From: FEN-1297 sp963710735
GTDB lineage: Bacteria; Bacteroidota; Ignavibacteria; Ignavibacteriales; Ignavibacteriaceae
Length of the DNA stretch: 64,000 bases
Direction of reading: 5' to 3'
Assembly: GCA_963710735.1 (NCBI GenBank)
Contig: CAVQBN010000024.1
Coordinates: 62,001-126,000, forward strand
Positions 54,827-64,000 of this stretch are shown piece after piece (position 1 is the first letter of the stretch; every line of letters begins with the position of its first letter). Both the position numbers and the translations under genes were made by a program. Under the pieces are notes generated by a model, which saw only the letters and a program-made list of their open reading frames with translations, was not told the DNA's origin and searched no databases.

Positions 54827-55361
54827 ACTATTCCCTGATCATTTAATTTATTTCCTGTATTAATAATTAGCTACTTTCAAAAATATATAAAAAGATTGCC
54901 TGATATTTAAGTATATTTGATTAATTATTCCCTGCTATTTACATGGACGGTTAAAAATTGTAATTGATACTTGATCTACACTTTATAATTTGTTGATATA
55001 CTAATTTTAAATATACATAAAATGTAAATTTATCTTCTTTTTTAGTCGTTTATTTGATTAAAATATTTTTGCGGAATTCAATAACAGAAATTTTAAATAT
55101 TTAATTTGGTTTTTAAAAAAAATATTCCAAAGTTTGCCTAAATCTTTCCGCGCGAAACTTTTTTCTGAAAAAAATTTTTTGTTCCTATTTCCTTTTAATT
55201 CATTTTTAGTTAGTTTGAATTCGCCGGTAAAAAAATTCAAGCACAGTAATCTTTGTAATGAAAACAGAAATTAGACCATTAGAACTTATCGTAATTTTAA
55301 TAACCCAAAAGATAAATTTGATAAATTTAAGATATAAACTTTGCTGGAAGGGAGTATATTG
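54827..55361. other. Intergenic region upstream of nrdJ
   Basis: About 535 AT-rich bases between divergent genes. No adenosylcobalamin riboswitch B12-box (GCCACTG-like), NrdR palindrome or other known leader was recognised, although nrdJ is often regulated that way. The only feature directly supported is GGAAGGGAG just before the nrdJ ATG. Confidence 0.5.
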
Positions 55362-58300
55362 ATGCAAATAAAGAGGTTGTTCACAGAGGAAGGCAGAGAC
55401 CCTCTCTCCTCAATAGAATTTACTAAACGGACTTCTGAGATTAGAAACCCGGATGGTTCAATTGTATTTAGGATGGAGGATGTTATTGTTCCAGCTAACT
55501 GGTCGCAAGTTGCAACTGACATTATAGCACAAAAATATTTTAGAAAAGCTGGCGTACCTAAGCTGTTAAAGAAAGTAAATGAAAAAGGAATACCTTCCTG
55601 GATACAACCATCAAAAGCAGATACAGACAGATTGGAACAATTACCTGAGAAAGAAAGATATTCTTCGGAAACCGATGCACGACAAGTTTTTCACAGATTA
55701 GCGGGATGCTGGACATACTGGGGATGGCAGGCAAACTATTTTAAAAGCGAAACAGATGCTAAAGTTTTTTATGATGAATTAATTTTTATGCTCGCAAACC
55801 AGATGACAGCCCCGAACAGTCCGCAATGGTTTAACACTGGATTACATTGGGCATATGGAATTTCAGGCCCGTCGCAAGGACATTATTATGTTGATTATAA
55901 AACCGGAGAACTAACTGCATCAAGTGACGCATACACTCATCCGCAGCCTCATGCATGTTTCATTCAATCTGTTAAAGACGATCTTGTTAATGAAGGCGGA
56001 ATAATGGACCTATGGGTTCGTGAAGCCAGGTTATTTAAATATGGTTCCGGAACCGGTTCAAATTTTTCAGAGATTAGAGGAGCGAGTGAATCTTTAAGCG
56101 GCGGAGGTAAATCATCGGGACTTATGTCCTTCTTAAGAATCGGTGATCGTTCTGCGGGCGCAATTAAATCCGGCGGAACAACACGACGCGCTGCTAAAAT
56201 GGTAACCCTGGATCTCGATCATCCCGACATTGAAGAATATATTAATTGGAAAGTAGTAGAAGAACAAAAAGTAGCGGCTTTGGTTGCCGGATCTAAATTG
56301 TGCAATTATCATTTAAATGCAATTATAAAAGCCTGCTATGATGAACATCCTGAAAACGATCGTTTTAGCAAAACGTTAAACAAAAATTTAAAACATGCGG
56401 TTATTGAAGCCAGAAAAGCTCAAATACCTAACAATTATATTGAAAGAGTTATTCATTTAGCAAAACTCGGTTTTAAATCAATAGAATTTCCTGCTTACGA
56501 CACTGATTGGAATTCGGATGCCTACTCAACTGTATCCGGCCAGAATTCTAATAATTCAATTAGAGTTACCAATGAGTTTATGAATGCAGTTATTAATGAT
56601 GGAGATTGGAATTTATACTGGAGAACTGAAAAGAAAAAAGCAAAAGCAGAAAAACGTTCGCCAAAGGCATGCAAAACTTTAAAGGCAAAAGATCTTTGGG
56701 ATCAAATATCATATGCAGCATGGTCATGTGCGGATCCGGGAATCCAATATCATACAACAATTAATGAATGGCATACCTGTCCTGAAGATGGAGAAATTAA
56801 AGCTTCGAATCCTTGCAGTGAATATATGTTCTTAGATGACACTGCATGTAATTTAGCATCAATTAACGTTGCAAAATTTCATGATTTAAAAACACATAAA
56901 TTTAACATTGAAGCTTACAGACATACAACAAGACTCTGGACAATTGTGCTGGAAATAAGTGTTTTAATGGCTCAATTTCCAAGTAAAGAAATTGCAAAAC
57001 TCAGCTATGATTTCAGAACATTAGGATTGGGTTATGCAAATCTTGGCTCCTTGTTAATGCAGCAGGGTATTCCGTACGACAGCAATGAAGCATTTGCAAT
57101 TTGCGGTGCGTTAACGGCAATTATGCACATGACCTCTTATGCAACTTCTGCTGAAATGGCAAAAGAATTAGGAACATTCCCTAATTATGAAAAGAATAAA
57201 GATCATATGCTTCGTGTTATCAGAAATCATCGCAGAGCCGCTTATAACGTGCCTCACGAAGAATATGAAGGCTTATCAACCTTCCCCGTCGGTATTGATC
57301 CGAAATTCTGCCCATCCGATTTATTGAAAGCAGCGAGAGAAGATTCGGATAGAGCACTTGAACTGGGAACTCAACATGGTTATAGAAATGCCCAGGTAAC
57401 GGTTATTGCACCGACTGGTACAATCGGATTAGTAATGGATTGCGATACAACCGGTGTTGAACCTGATTATGCTTTAGTAAAATTCAAGAAATTGGCCGGC
57501 GGAGGTTATTTCAAAATAATCAATCAATCAATACCGCCTGCTCTTGTAAGATTAGGTTACAATAAAGATCAGATAAATGAAATAGTAAAATATGCAAAAG
57601 GCTCAGGCTCATTAGACGGATGCCCTTATATTAATCCGGAATCATTAAAAGCAAAAGGCTTTAACGACACTATTATTTCAAAAATAGAAAAATCACTGCC
57701 TTCTGTATTTGATCTAAGCTTTGCATTTAACAAGTTTACTATTGGTGAAGAATTCCTGACTAAGAAACTTGGTTTTTCTGAAGATCAGATAAACTCCTTT
57801 GATTTTAATCTGCTTACGGCAATCGGATTCTCCAAACAAGAAATTGCTTCTGCCAACGATTATGTTTGCGGAACAATGACAATTGAAGGTGCACCTTTTC
57901 TCAAACACGAACATTATCCTGTATTCGATTGTGCTAATAAGTGCGGAAAGAAAGGCACACGTTTTATTCGTCCGGTTGCTCATATTAAAATGATGGGTGC
58001 TGCCCAGCCATTTATTTCCGGTGCAATTTCAAAGACAATCAATCTTCCAAACCAGGCAGCAATTGAAGATATTAAAGTTGCTTATATGGAATCATGGAAA
58101 CTTGGAATAAAGGCCAATGCACTTTATAGAGACGGTTCAAAACTTTCACAGCCATTAAATTCCATTAGTGAAGAAGAACTTGAAGCCATTTTAGAAGACA
58201 AAGAAAATAACGATATTATCAAAGTCGCCGAAAAAATTATTCATAGGTACATTGCAAAGAGAAGAAGATTACCTGATAGAAGAACCGGTTATACTCAAAA

Positions 58301-58949
58301 AGCTAAAATAAACGGACAATCTGTTTACATTAGAACCGGTGAATATGATAATGGGCAATTAGGCGAAATTTTTATTGATATGCATCGTGAAGGTGCAGCT
58401 TTTAGAAGTCTGCTTAACTGCTTCGCTATATCAATTTCACTTGGATTACAACATGGCGTTCCTCTTGAAGAATTTGTAGATGCATTTGTATTCACCCGGT
58501 TCGAACCGAGCGGAATTGTTTCCGGCAATGATAAAATTAAAATGTCTACATCAGTAATCGACTATATTTTCAGAGAGCTTGCTGTTACATATCTTGGAAG
58601 GAACGATCTGGCTCACGTAGATCCGGATGAATCAAAATCAAAAGTTTCTCCCGGAATTGTAAAGAAATTCGTAGAACCTGAGTTTGTAAGCGAAGAAGTA
58701 GTTAGTGAAAGAGTAGTTGAACTTGATAAAGAACATGCTAAATCATACAATTATTCTCTTTCTTCAAATGAAGCAAAATATCATCGTATGACTGCTCATC
58801 CTAAATCTTCAATTCATACAAAAGTAAAACAGGCAATTGAAAAAGGTTATACCGGAGATGTTTGCTCCGAATGCCAAAGTATGACTATGGTACGTAACGG
58901 TACATGCTTAAAGTGTATGACCTGCGGTGCAACTTCAGGGTGCAGCTAA
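55362..58949 (+). CDS. nrdJ: Adenosylcobalamin-dependent (class II) ribonucleotide reductase
   Basis: About 1195 residues, the long Bacteroidota-type NrdJ. The start is ATG 55362 with GGAAGGGAG upstream; a TTG at 55341 would add seven residues. Core motifs include APNSPQWFNTGLHWAYGI, SNPCSEYMFLDDTACNLASIN (active-site loop, near residue 495) and APTGTIGLVMDCDTTGVEPD. The C-terminal zinc-ribbon tail is CSECQSMTMVRNGTCLKCMTC. It reduces ribonucleotides to deoxyribonucleotides using B12. A terminator follows at 58974, so it is a single-gene unit. No nrdR, nrdA or nrdB is in the window. Confidence 0.95.
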   Translation: MQIKRLFTEEGRDPLSSIEFTKRTSEIRNPDGSIVFRMEDVIVPANWSQVATDIIAQKYFRKAGVPKLLKKVNEKGIPSWIQPSKADTDRLEQLPEKERYSSETDARQVFHRLAGCWTYWGWQANYFKSETDAKVFYDELIFMLANQMTAPNSPQWFNTGLHWAYGISGPSQGHYYVDYKTGELTASSDAYTHPQPHACFIQSVKDDLVNEGGIMDLWVREARLFKYGSGTGSNFSEIRGASESLSGGGKSSGLMSFLRIGDRSAGAIKSGGTTRRAAKMVTLDLDHPDIEEYINWKVVEEQKVAALVAGSKLCNYHLNAIIKACYDEHPENDRFSKTLNKNLKHAVIEARKAQIPNNYIERVIHLAKLGFKSIEFPAYDTDWNSDAYSTVSGQNSNNSIRVTNEFMNAVINDGDWNLYWRTEKKKAKAEKRSPKACKTLKAKDLWDQISYAAWSCADPGIQYHTTINEWHTCPEDGEIKASNPCSEYMFLDDTACNLASINVAKFHDLKTHKFNIEAYRHTTRLWTIVLEISVLMAQFPSKEIAKLSYDFRTLGLGYANLGSLLMQQGIPYDSNEAFAICGALTAIMHMTSYATSAEMAKELGTFPNYEKNKDHMLRVIRNHRRAAYNVPHEEYEGLSTFPVGIDPKFCPSDLLKAAREDSDRALELGTQHGYRNAQVTVIAPTGTIGLVMDCDTTGVEPDYALVKFKKLAGGGYFKIINQSIPPALVRLGYNKDQINEIVKYAKGSGSLDGCPYINPESLKAKGFNDTIISKIEKSLPSVFDLSFAFNKFTIGEEFLTKKLGFSEDQINSFDFNLLTAIGFSKQEIASANDYVCGTMTIEGAPFLKHEHYPVFDCANKCGKKGTRFIRPVAHIKMMGAAQPFISGAISKTINLPNQAAIEDIKVAYMESWKLGIKANALYRDGSKLSQPLNSISEEELEAILEDKENNDIIKVAEKIIHRYIAKRRRLPDRRTGYTQKAKINGQSVYIRTGEYDNGQLGEIFIDMHREGAAFRSLLNCFAISISLGLQHGVPLEEFVDAFVFTRFEPSGIVSGNDKIKMSTSVIDYIFRELAVTYLGRNDLAHVDPDESKSKVSPGIVKKFVEPEFVSEEVVSERVVELDKEHAKSYNYSLSSNEAKYHRMTAHPKSSIHTKVKQAIEKGYTGDVCSECQSMTMVRNGTCLKCMTCGATSGCS

Positions 58950-58973
58950 TAATTAAAAGACAAATTATTTATC

Positions 58974-59003
58974 AAAGCCGTTCAATTTTGAACGGCTTTT
59001 TTT
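58974..59003 (+). terminator. Intrinsic terminator after nrdJ
   Basis: AAAGCCGTTC-aatttt-GAACGGCTTT, a perfect ten-base-pair stem with a T-run to 59003. The stem sequence is nearly identical to the one at 62917. Confidence 0.9.
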
Positions 59004-59285
59004 ATTGTGCTTGTCCTGTAAATAATAATATTTTTTACCTAAGATATTACAAATTATTTTCATACATTTGTTGCAGTAATCTTTAAAATTACCACTCAAA
59101 TGATCGGTAATTGAACTAAATAAACTAAATTTAAACTTCCTCTGTTAAAGCGGAAATTGATTTTCCACACCTCTTAGGAAAGGAATTTAACCAGCCGGAT
59201 ATTTTACCAAATATTCTTGCCAGTCATATTTCCTCAATAAGTAAAATTTACATCGCTTAGACAGTTTTTAACTTAGGAAAATTCT
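59004..59285. other. Intergenic region before the 602-residue gene
   Basis: About 280 bases. TACATTTG near 59063 fits the TAnnTTTG -7 box, and AATTACC...GGTAATT (near 59093-59113) is a seven-base inverted repeat that might be an operator. Both are weak. Confidence 0.35.
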
Positions 59286-61094
59286 ATGATGGAAAATTCT
59301 GACAATCATAAATTTCACATACCTGTCTTAGGAACCGGTTTTTCTCTTGATGCCCCGATAAAGGTATCCAAGTACGGTATCTCTTCAGTTGTATCTTTAG
59401 CAGATGATACTTTAATGGAAAAATTACGAATCCATTACAGTAAAAAATATGATCTCAAATATTCAAGTATTGGTGATAAAGAAATAGATTCACGCGCAAA
59501 AAGGATTACTGCATATCTAAACATGATGAACAATCTTGTTAAAGAACATTTTCAAAAATTAAAACATTCAGCATTTGAAAACGGAAGTGAAATAAGTAAA
59601 TATTTTGAAATGCTTCCCGATTTATCGGCATTAAAAATTAAGTATAAAGAAATGCTCGGCACAAAAGATATTAACGTGATGATGAAGCTACAGAATTGGC
59701 TTCGGGAAAATATTAAACCGGGTTCAATTGATGTGAATATAATGACTAAACTTGATAAGTCTAACTATGATTCAAAAGGTATTCATCTTCCGATAGAATA
59801 TAATGATGCTCATGCTGCATTAAGAGGTTATGCAAACAGTGAACTGGAAAGTTCTATGGTTTTTTCTGCCGGAATTAATACGCGTTTATTCAGTTATCTT
59901 GAAACCTTCAAAGATTTTTTCCCGAAAAGTGATTGCAGTTTCAAAAAGAAAATAATAATTAAAGTAAGTGATTTCCGATCCGCTCTTATCCAGGGTAAGT
60001 TTTTAGCAAATAAAGGACTATGGGTTTCAGAATACAGAATAGAATCAGGTTTGAATTGCGGCGGCCATGCTTTTGCGACCAATGGTTATTTATTAGGTCC
60101 AATCCTTCAGGAATTTAGCGAAAAGAAAAACGAATTATTTGATTCTTTACGCGATACCCTTAAAAAAGCTTTATTAAAAAAAGAAGTCACATTTGATGAT
60201 TCAAAACTTGGTATGGAAATAACAGTTCAGGGTGGTGTTGGCAAAGCTAGCGAACAAAATTTTCTTATCAGAAAGTATGGAGTTAAATCAGTCGGTTGGG
60301 GAAGCCCATTTCTTCTTGTCCCGGAAGTTATGAACGTGGATAAAGATACACTTGAAAAACTTTGTGATGCAGGCGAAGATGATATATATTTAAGCAACGT
60401 TTCCCCTCTTGGTGTCCCATTTAATAATCTTAGAACAAGCAGTAAAGAAGTTGAGAAGGCCGGAAGAATAAAAGAGGGAAAACCCGGCGCACCTTGCATT
60501 AAAAAATTTCTCGTATCAAATAAAGAATATTCCGAAAAACCAGCGTGTACGGCATCTATTACTTATATGAATAAAAAGATAGCTGATTTAAAATCAGCCG
60601 GTGATAATCCGGAAGAATTTCAAAAAGAATTCGATAGAGCAGCCGAAAAAGTCTGCCTATGTGTGGGACTTGGAGCTTCTGTATTAAAAGTTAATAATAT
60701 TGATACTCCGAAAATAAGCAAAACAGTCTCAGTCTGTCCGGGGCCTAATCTTGCATATTATTCTAAGGTAGCCAGCCTCAAAGAAATGGTTGATCATATT
60801 TATGGAAGAATAAATCTAATCACTAATCATGATAGACCTAACATGTTCATAAAAGAACTGCAATTGTATAAAAATTATTTCTTAAAAAAGGTAGAAGAAA
60901 ACCTAAACCCGCTTTCAGCACAAGCAGAGGAATATTTCGATACATTTCATGCAAATCTGATGGATGGAATAAACTATTACAAAAAAATTATTCCGGAAAT
61001 TTTGGAAGAGACTGAAAAAGTAAGACAGAAAATAAAAGAAGATTTAAACGAACTGGAAATCAGTTTGAGTAAATATGCCAATCAATATGCTTAG
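59286..61094 (+). CDS. Conserved protein of unknown function (602 residues)
   Basis: No family recognised. Soluble, no signal peptide or membrane helix. Conserved-looking stretches: IPVLGTGFSLDAPIKVSKYG at the start, ESGLNCGGHAFATNGYLLGP near residues 255-275, GMEITVQGGVGKASEQNFLI followed by VGWGSPFLLVPEVMNV, and GKPGAPCIKKFL. There are six or more Cys (in LNCGG, GAPC, KPAC, KVCLC and VSVCPGPN), enough for a metal or Fe-S site. The repeated GG/G-x-G barrel-like segments faintly recall FMN/TIM-barrel synthase domains, but I would not assign that. The last 90 residues are helical, coiled-coil-like. TTAGGA precedes the ATG. Confidence 0.8.
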   Translation: MMENSDNHKFHIPVLGTGFSLDAPIKVSKYGISSVVSLADDTLMEKLRIHYSKKYDLKYSSIGDKEIDSRAKRITAYLNMMNNLVKEHFQKLKHSAFENGSEISKYFEMLPDLSALKIKYKEMLGTKDINVMMKLQNWLRENIKPGSIDVNIMTKLDKSNYDSKGIHLPIEYNDAHAALRGYANSELESSMVFSAGINTRLFSYLETFKDFFPKSDCSFKKKIIIKVSDFRSALIQGKFLANKGLWVSEYRIESGLNCGGHAFATNGYLLGPILQEFSEKKNELFDSLRDTLKKALLKKEVTFDDSKLGMEITVQGGVGKASEQNFLIRKYGVKSVGWGSPFLLVPEVMNVDKDTLEKLCDAGEDDIYLSNVSPLGVPFNNLRTSSKEVEKAGRIKEGKPGAPCIKKFLVSNKEYSEKPACTASITYMNKKIADLKSAGDNPEEFQKEFDRAAEKVCLCVGLGASVLKVNNIDTPKISKTVSVCPGPNLAYYSKVASLKEMVDHIYGRINLITNHDRPNMFIKELQLYKNYFLKKVEENLNPLSAQAEEYFDTFHANLMDGINYYKKIIPEILEETEKVRQKIKEDLNELEISLSKYANQYA

Positions 61095-61172
61095 TTATTC
61101 TTGACACTAAATTTTAAAAGAGCACGGTAGGTATCTAAGAGTTAAAACAATTAATAGGGAATAATATATATA

Positions 61173-62889
61173 ATGGCTACATTTGAAGAAATCGGTATTG
61201 AAGCAAAAATAGTTCAAGCAATTGAGGAAGCGGGATTTGAAAAACCGATGCCGATACAAGAAGAAGTAATTCCACATTTAATGCAGGAGAATAGTCCTGA
61301 TATTCTGGCACTTGCACAAACGGGTACCGGTAAAACAGCAGCTTTCGGACTTCCGCTTATTCAAAAAACGGATACAACTAAGAAGCATATACAACACTTA
61401 ATTCTCTCACCGACGAGGGAATTATGTTTGCAGATTACTAATGACCTTAAGGCTTATTCAAAATATAAAGGCGAAATAAAAATTACAGCTATATTCGGCG
61501 GTGCCAGCATTGATCAGCAGATTAGGGCAATTAAGAAGGGAACTCATATAGTTTCAGCTACACCGGGAAGACTGCTCGATTTAATTGAAAGAAGAGTAGT
61601 TGATTTATCATTTATTAAAACAGTTGTGCTTGATGAAGCGGATGAGATGCTGAATATGGGTTTTAGGGAAGAACTCAAATTGATACTTGAGAAAACTCCA
61701 AAAGACAAAAACACATTATTATTTTCGGCAACCATGCCTAAAGAACTTTTGTCAATCTCCAATAAGTATATGAATAACCCGGTTGAAATAACAATTGGCA
61801 AGCGAAATTCCGGAGCTGAAAATATTGATCACATATGCTACATGGTACATGAAAAAGACCGGTATTTAGCATTAAAAAGAATTGCTGATTTTTACCCTGA
61901 TATTTACGGAATAATATTCTGCCGTACACGAAAGGAGACACAGGACGTAGCCGATAAGCTCTTAAAAGACGGATATAATGCGGATGCCCTGCATGGAGAT
62001 TTATCTCAGATACAAAGAGATGCTGTTATGAATAAATTCCGGCTTAAAAGTATTCAACTGCTTGTAGCTACGGATGTTGCTGCACGTGGTCTTGATGTGG
62101 ATAATCTTACTCACATCATTAATTATAATCTTCCTGATGAAATTAATTTGTATACGCATCGAAGCGGGCGAACAGGACGCGCCGGGAGATTTGGCATTTC
62201 AATATTAATTTCTAATCTTAAAGAAAAGCACAAACTTCAGCAGATAGAAAAACAGATAAATAAAAAGATAAAACACCTCCCTATCCCGCTTGGAAAAGAG
62301 ATTTGCAAAAAACAACTCTTTCATCTTATTGATAAAATGGAAAATGTAGAAGTGAATAATGATCAAATAGAATCATTCATGCCTGAAATTTATCAGAAAC
62401 TTGAATGGCTGGAGAGAGAAGAATTAATAAAAAAGTTTGTTTCACTAGAATTCAATAGATTTCTGGAATATTATAAAAATTCAAGCGATTTAAATAACCC
62501 TGCTGACAGTAAATCATCCGGCAATAGGCAATCAGCTTCTTCCGGATTCACACGCTTTTTTATAAATCTTGGCAGAACGGATAAACTTAAGCCAGCAACT
62601 CTAATTGGAATGATAAACGATTTTACTAACATTAGAAATATTGAGATTGGTGAGATAGAAATCCTAAATAATTTTTCTTTCTTCGAAACCGATAGCGATT
62701 ATGCTGAAACTGTACTTCAGTCCTTTACAAATAAAAAATATCAAGAATCGGCAAGTCGCTGTTGAAGTAGCTGCACAAAAACGCGGCGGTAATCAAAATA
62801 AAAGAAAAAGGCAGGAAAATTCTTCCCAAAATAAAAAATTTAGAAAATCAGGTACTAAAAGGAATAAATTTAAAGTTAATAGGAACTGA
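61173..62889 (+). CDS. DEAD-box RNA helicase with DbpA-like RNA-binding domain, frameshifted
   Basis: Two RecA-like helicase domains: ALAQTGTGKTAAFGLP (motif I), SPTRELCLQ (Ia), VLDEADEMLNMGF (II), LFSATMP (III), VATDVAARGLD (V) and HRSGRTGRAG (VI). A C-terminal DbpA-type RNA-binding domain begins near residue 450 (FTRFFINLGRTDKLKP). The frame stops at 62765. One extra C at 62742 explains this: without it the protein continues KKYKNRQVAVEVAAQKRGG and a basic tail to 62889, about 571 residues. It probably remodels ribosomal or cold-shock RNA, as related CsdA/DbpA proteins do. Confidence 0.9.
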
Positions 62890-62916
62890 GGGATTTAAAA
62901 TTCTATTTTTATAATT

Positions 62917-62946
62917 AAAGCCGTTCAAATTTTGAGCGGCTTTTTT
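62917..62946. terminator. Bidirectional terminator between helicase and RND genes
   Basis: AAAGCCGTTC...GAGCGGCTTT with a T-run on the plus strand and A-rich flank usable in the opposite sense. It lies between convergent genes and is nearly identical in stem to the terminator at 58974. Confidence 0.85.
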
Positions 62947-64000
62947 ATTTTTCAATCATCCTTAAAATTGTAGGAAGAACAATAAGTAATAAAGGCAGTG
63001 CGATTATAAATCCGCCTATTATTGCAATAGCCAGCGGCTGATGCATCTGTGCCCCGGTTCCGATACCAAGCGCTAATGGAAGCAATGCAGTAATTGCACC
63101 GAATGCAGTCATTAATGTTGGGCGTAATCTTAGTGAAATAGAATTAACAATTGAATTTTCTTTGCCGGCAATCGCTTTTCTGGAATCAAGATACTGAAGA
63201 TAAATAAATATTGAATTTTCACCGATAATTCCAACTATCATTATAATTCCGGTATAACTGCCGACATTAAGAGGTGTACCGGTAATAAAAAGTGCAAGAA
63301 AACTTCCCGCAATTCCTAAAATAGCAATAAAAATAATTGCAATAGATACTTTAATCTTTCTAAAAAGAAATAGAGATACTGTAAATACTAAAAGTATAGC
63401 TAAAATAAGAATTGTCATCAAATCGCTGAAAGCTTTTTGCTGCTGTTCATAAGCGCCTCCGTAAACTATTTCATAACCGGCCGGCAGTTTAATTTCTTTT
63501 CCTATTTTCTTTTGCAGCTCTGCTACGGTACTTCCCAAATCACGATTATTTAATCTTGCAACTATATCATATTCCTGTTTTAAGTTTTCCCTATCAACCT
63601 CAGCCACGCCTTTGATGAATTTTATATTTGTAAATTCACTGATTGGTTTTATTGATCCGTTGTCAAGAAAAATGAAGCTATGCCTTATATCATCCAGAGA
63701 GTTTATCAATTTCCCTTCAAACATTCTAATATCAATAAGCTGATTTTGGCCTAATACATTGCCTACAACTGTTCCTTTAATTTTGTTATTTATCTGATAT
63801 TGCAACTGGCTCGGAGTTAAACCATATTGAGCAAGTTCTGAGTCTTTCGGCTTAAAGATTAAATTCGGACCGGCGATTGTTATTCCGTCAAAAACATCTG
63901 CCGTTCCTCTGGTATTTGCAACTATATCCGAAATTTTCTCAGCCAATTCCTGCAGTTTAGCTTGATCATTACCGTAAACTTTTATAGATATCGGCTGCTT
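62945..64000 (-). CDS. RND efflux transporter, C-terminal part (partial)
   Basis: The 5' part lies beyond the window edge; reading continues in frame through base 64000 (PISIKVYGNDQAKLQEL). Porter-domain sequence (QIDI-like MFEGKL segment, LPAGYEIVYGGAYEQQQKAF) is followed by about six C-terminal membrane helices: LILAILLVFTVSLFLF, IFIAILGIAGSFLALFI, IIMIVGIIGENSIFIYLQYL and LPLALGIGTGAQMHQPLAIAI. Overall it resembles CusA/CzcA/AcrB-like inner-membrane pumps. Heavy-metal versus drug specificity cannot be decided from this part. Confidence 0.9.
   Translation of the reverse strand, partial: KQPISIKVYGNDQAKLQELAEKISDIVANTRGTADVFDGITIAGPNLIFKPKDSELAQYGLTPSQLQYQINNKIKGTVVGNVLGQNQLIDIRMFEGKLINSLDDIRHSFIFLDNGSIKPISEFTNIKFIKGVAEVDRENLKQEYDIVARLNNRDLGSTVAELQKKIGKEIKLPAGYEIVYGGAYEQQQKAFSDLMTILILAILLVFTVSLFLFRKIKVSIAIIFIAILGIAGSFLALFITGTPLNVGSYTGIIMIVGIIGENSIFIYLQYLDSRKAIAGKENSIVNSISLRLRPTLMTAFGAITALLPLALGIGTGAQMHQPLAIAIIGGFIIALPLLLIVLPTILRMIEK

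Noticed and set aside
54827..55361. Cobalamin riboswitch upstream of the B12-dependent reductase
   Set aside because: Expected from biology, but no GCCACTG-type B12 box or long structured leader is visible.

Overview
AT-rich bacterial chromosome segment, almost entirely housekeeping and biosynthetic genes. Promoters of the TTG(AC)/TAnnTTTG type sit in front of the amino-acid leaders. Together with the Men pathway, a class II (B12) ribonucleotide reductase, GH9/NodB and carboxypeptidase-regulatory-like secreted proteins and Bacteroidota-style IS200-like DNA, they point to the Bacteroidota/Ignavibacteriota/Chlorobiota group. An Ignavibacteria-like member is my best guess (inference, no phylogeny run). 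Several genes have clear AGGAGG-like ribosome binding sites.

Layout. 1-3989: menaquinone genes (menB tail, menA, menC, menE) facing a 4HBT-type thioesterase. 4446-7532: a small secreted protein, a LysE-type exporter and a GT9 glycosyltransferase. 7841-13883: gltD/gltB glutamate synthase. 14134-25255 (minus strand): one long branched-chain amino-acid operon, leader-ilvB-ilvN-ilvC-leuB-leuA-leuC-leuD-cimA-nitrilase/omega-amidase. 25521-35646 (plus strand, divergent): leader-thrA-asd-thrB-thrC-proC, then a regulatory block and metY-metX. 35647-36495: a long gap with a strong minus-strand terminator and a possible small RNA. 36496-40487: NtrB/NtrC-like two-component pair, then a sigma-54-type promoter, a stand-alone receiver protein and a universal stress protein. 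40648-47465 (minus): aldo/keto reductase, NUDIX hydrolase, GH9-polysaccharide deacetylase fusion, small secreted protein, DUF262-HNH protein. 47867-51557 (plus): DinB protein, M1 peptidase, small protein, methyltransferase, TlpA-like thioredoxin. 51605-52198: IS200-like element with mirrored terminal repeats. 52307-54826 (minus): ABC transporter with a LolA-like protein. 55362-62889 (plus): nrdJ, a 602-residue protein of unknown function, a DEAD-box RNA helicase. 62945-64000 (minus): C-terminal part of an RND efflux pump.

The most interesting signal is regulatory. Three amino-acid operons each begin with a translated leader peptide loaded with the codons of the pathway's end product, followed by mutually exclusive antiterminator/terminator hairpins: Ile/Leu codons before ilvB, Thr codons before thrA, and a Cys-Cys-Cys-Cys-Met-Met-Met run before metYX. 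The Cys/Met attenuator is followed directly by a SAM-I riboswitch with its own terminator, so metYX appears to be gated twice in series, once by aminoacyl-tRNA supply and once by SAM. A second Ile/Leu-rich reading frame whose stop codon lies inside a long hairpin sits between the ilv attenuator and ilvB.

Five conserved genes (menC, menE, thrC, M1 peptidase, DEAD-box helicase) are each broken by one single-base indel next to a short homopolymer or dinucleotide, with good family sequence on both sides. This pattern looks more like residual sequencing error than gene decay. No rRNA, tRNA, CRISPR array or prophage was recognised.
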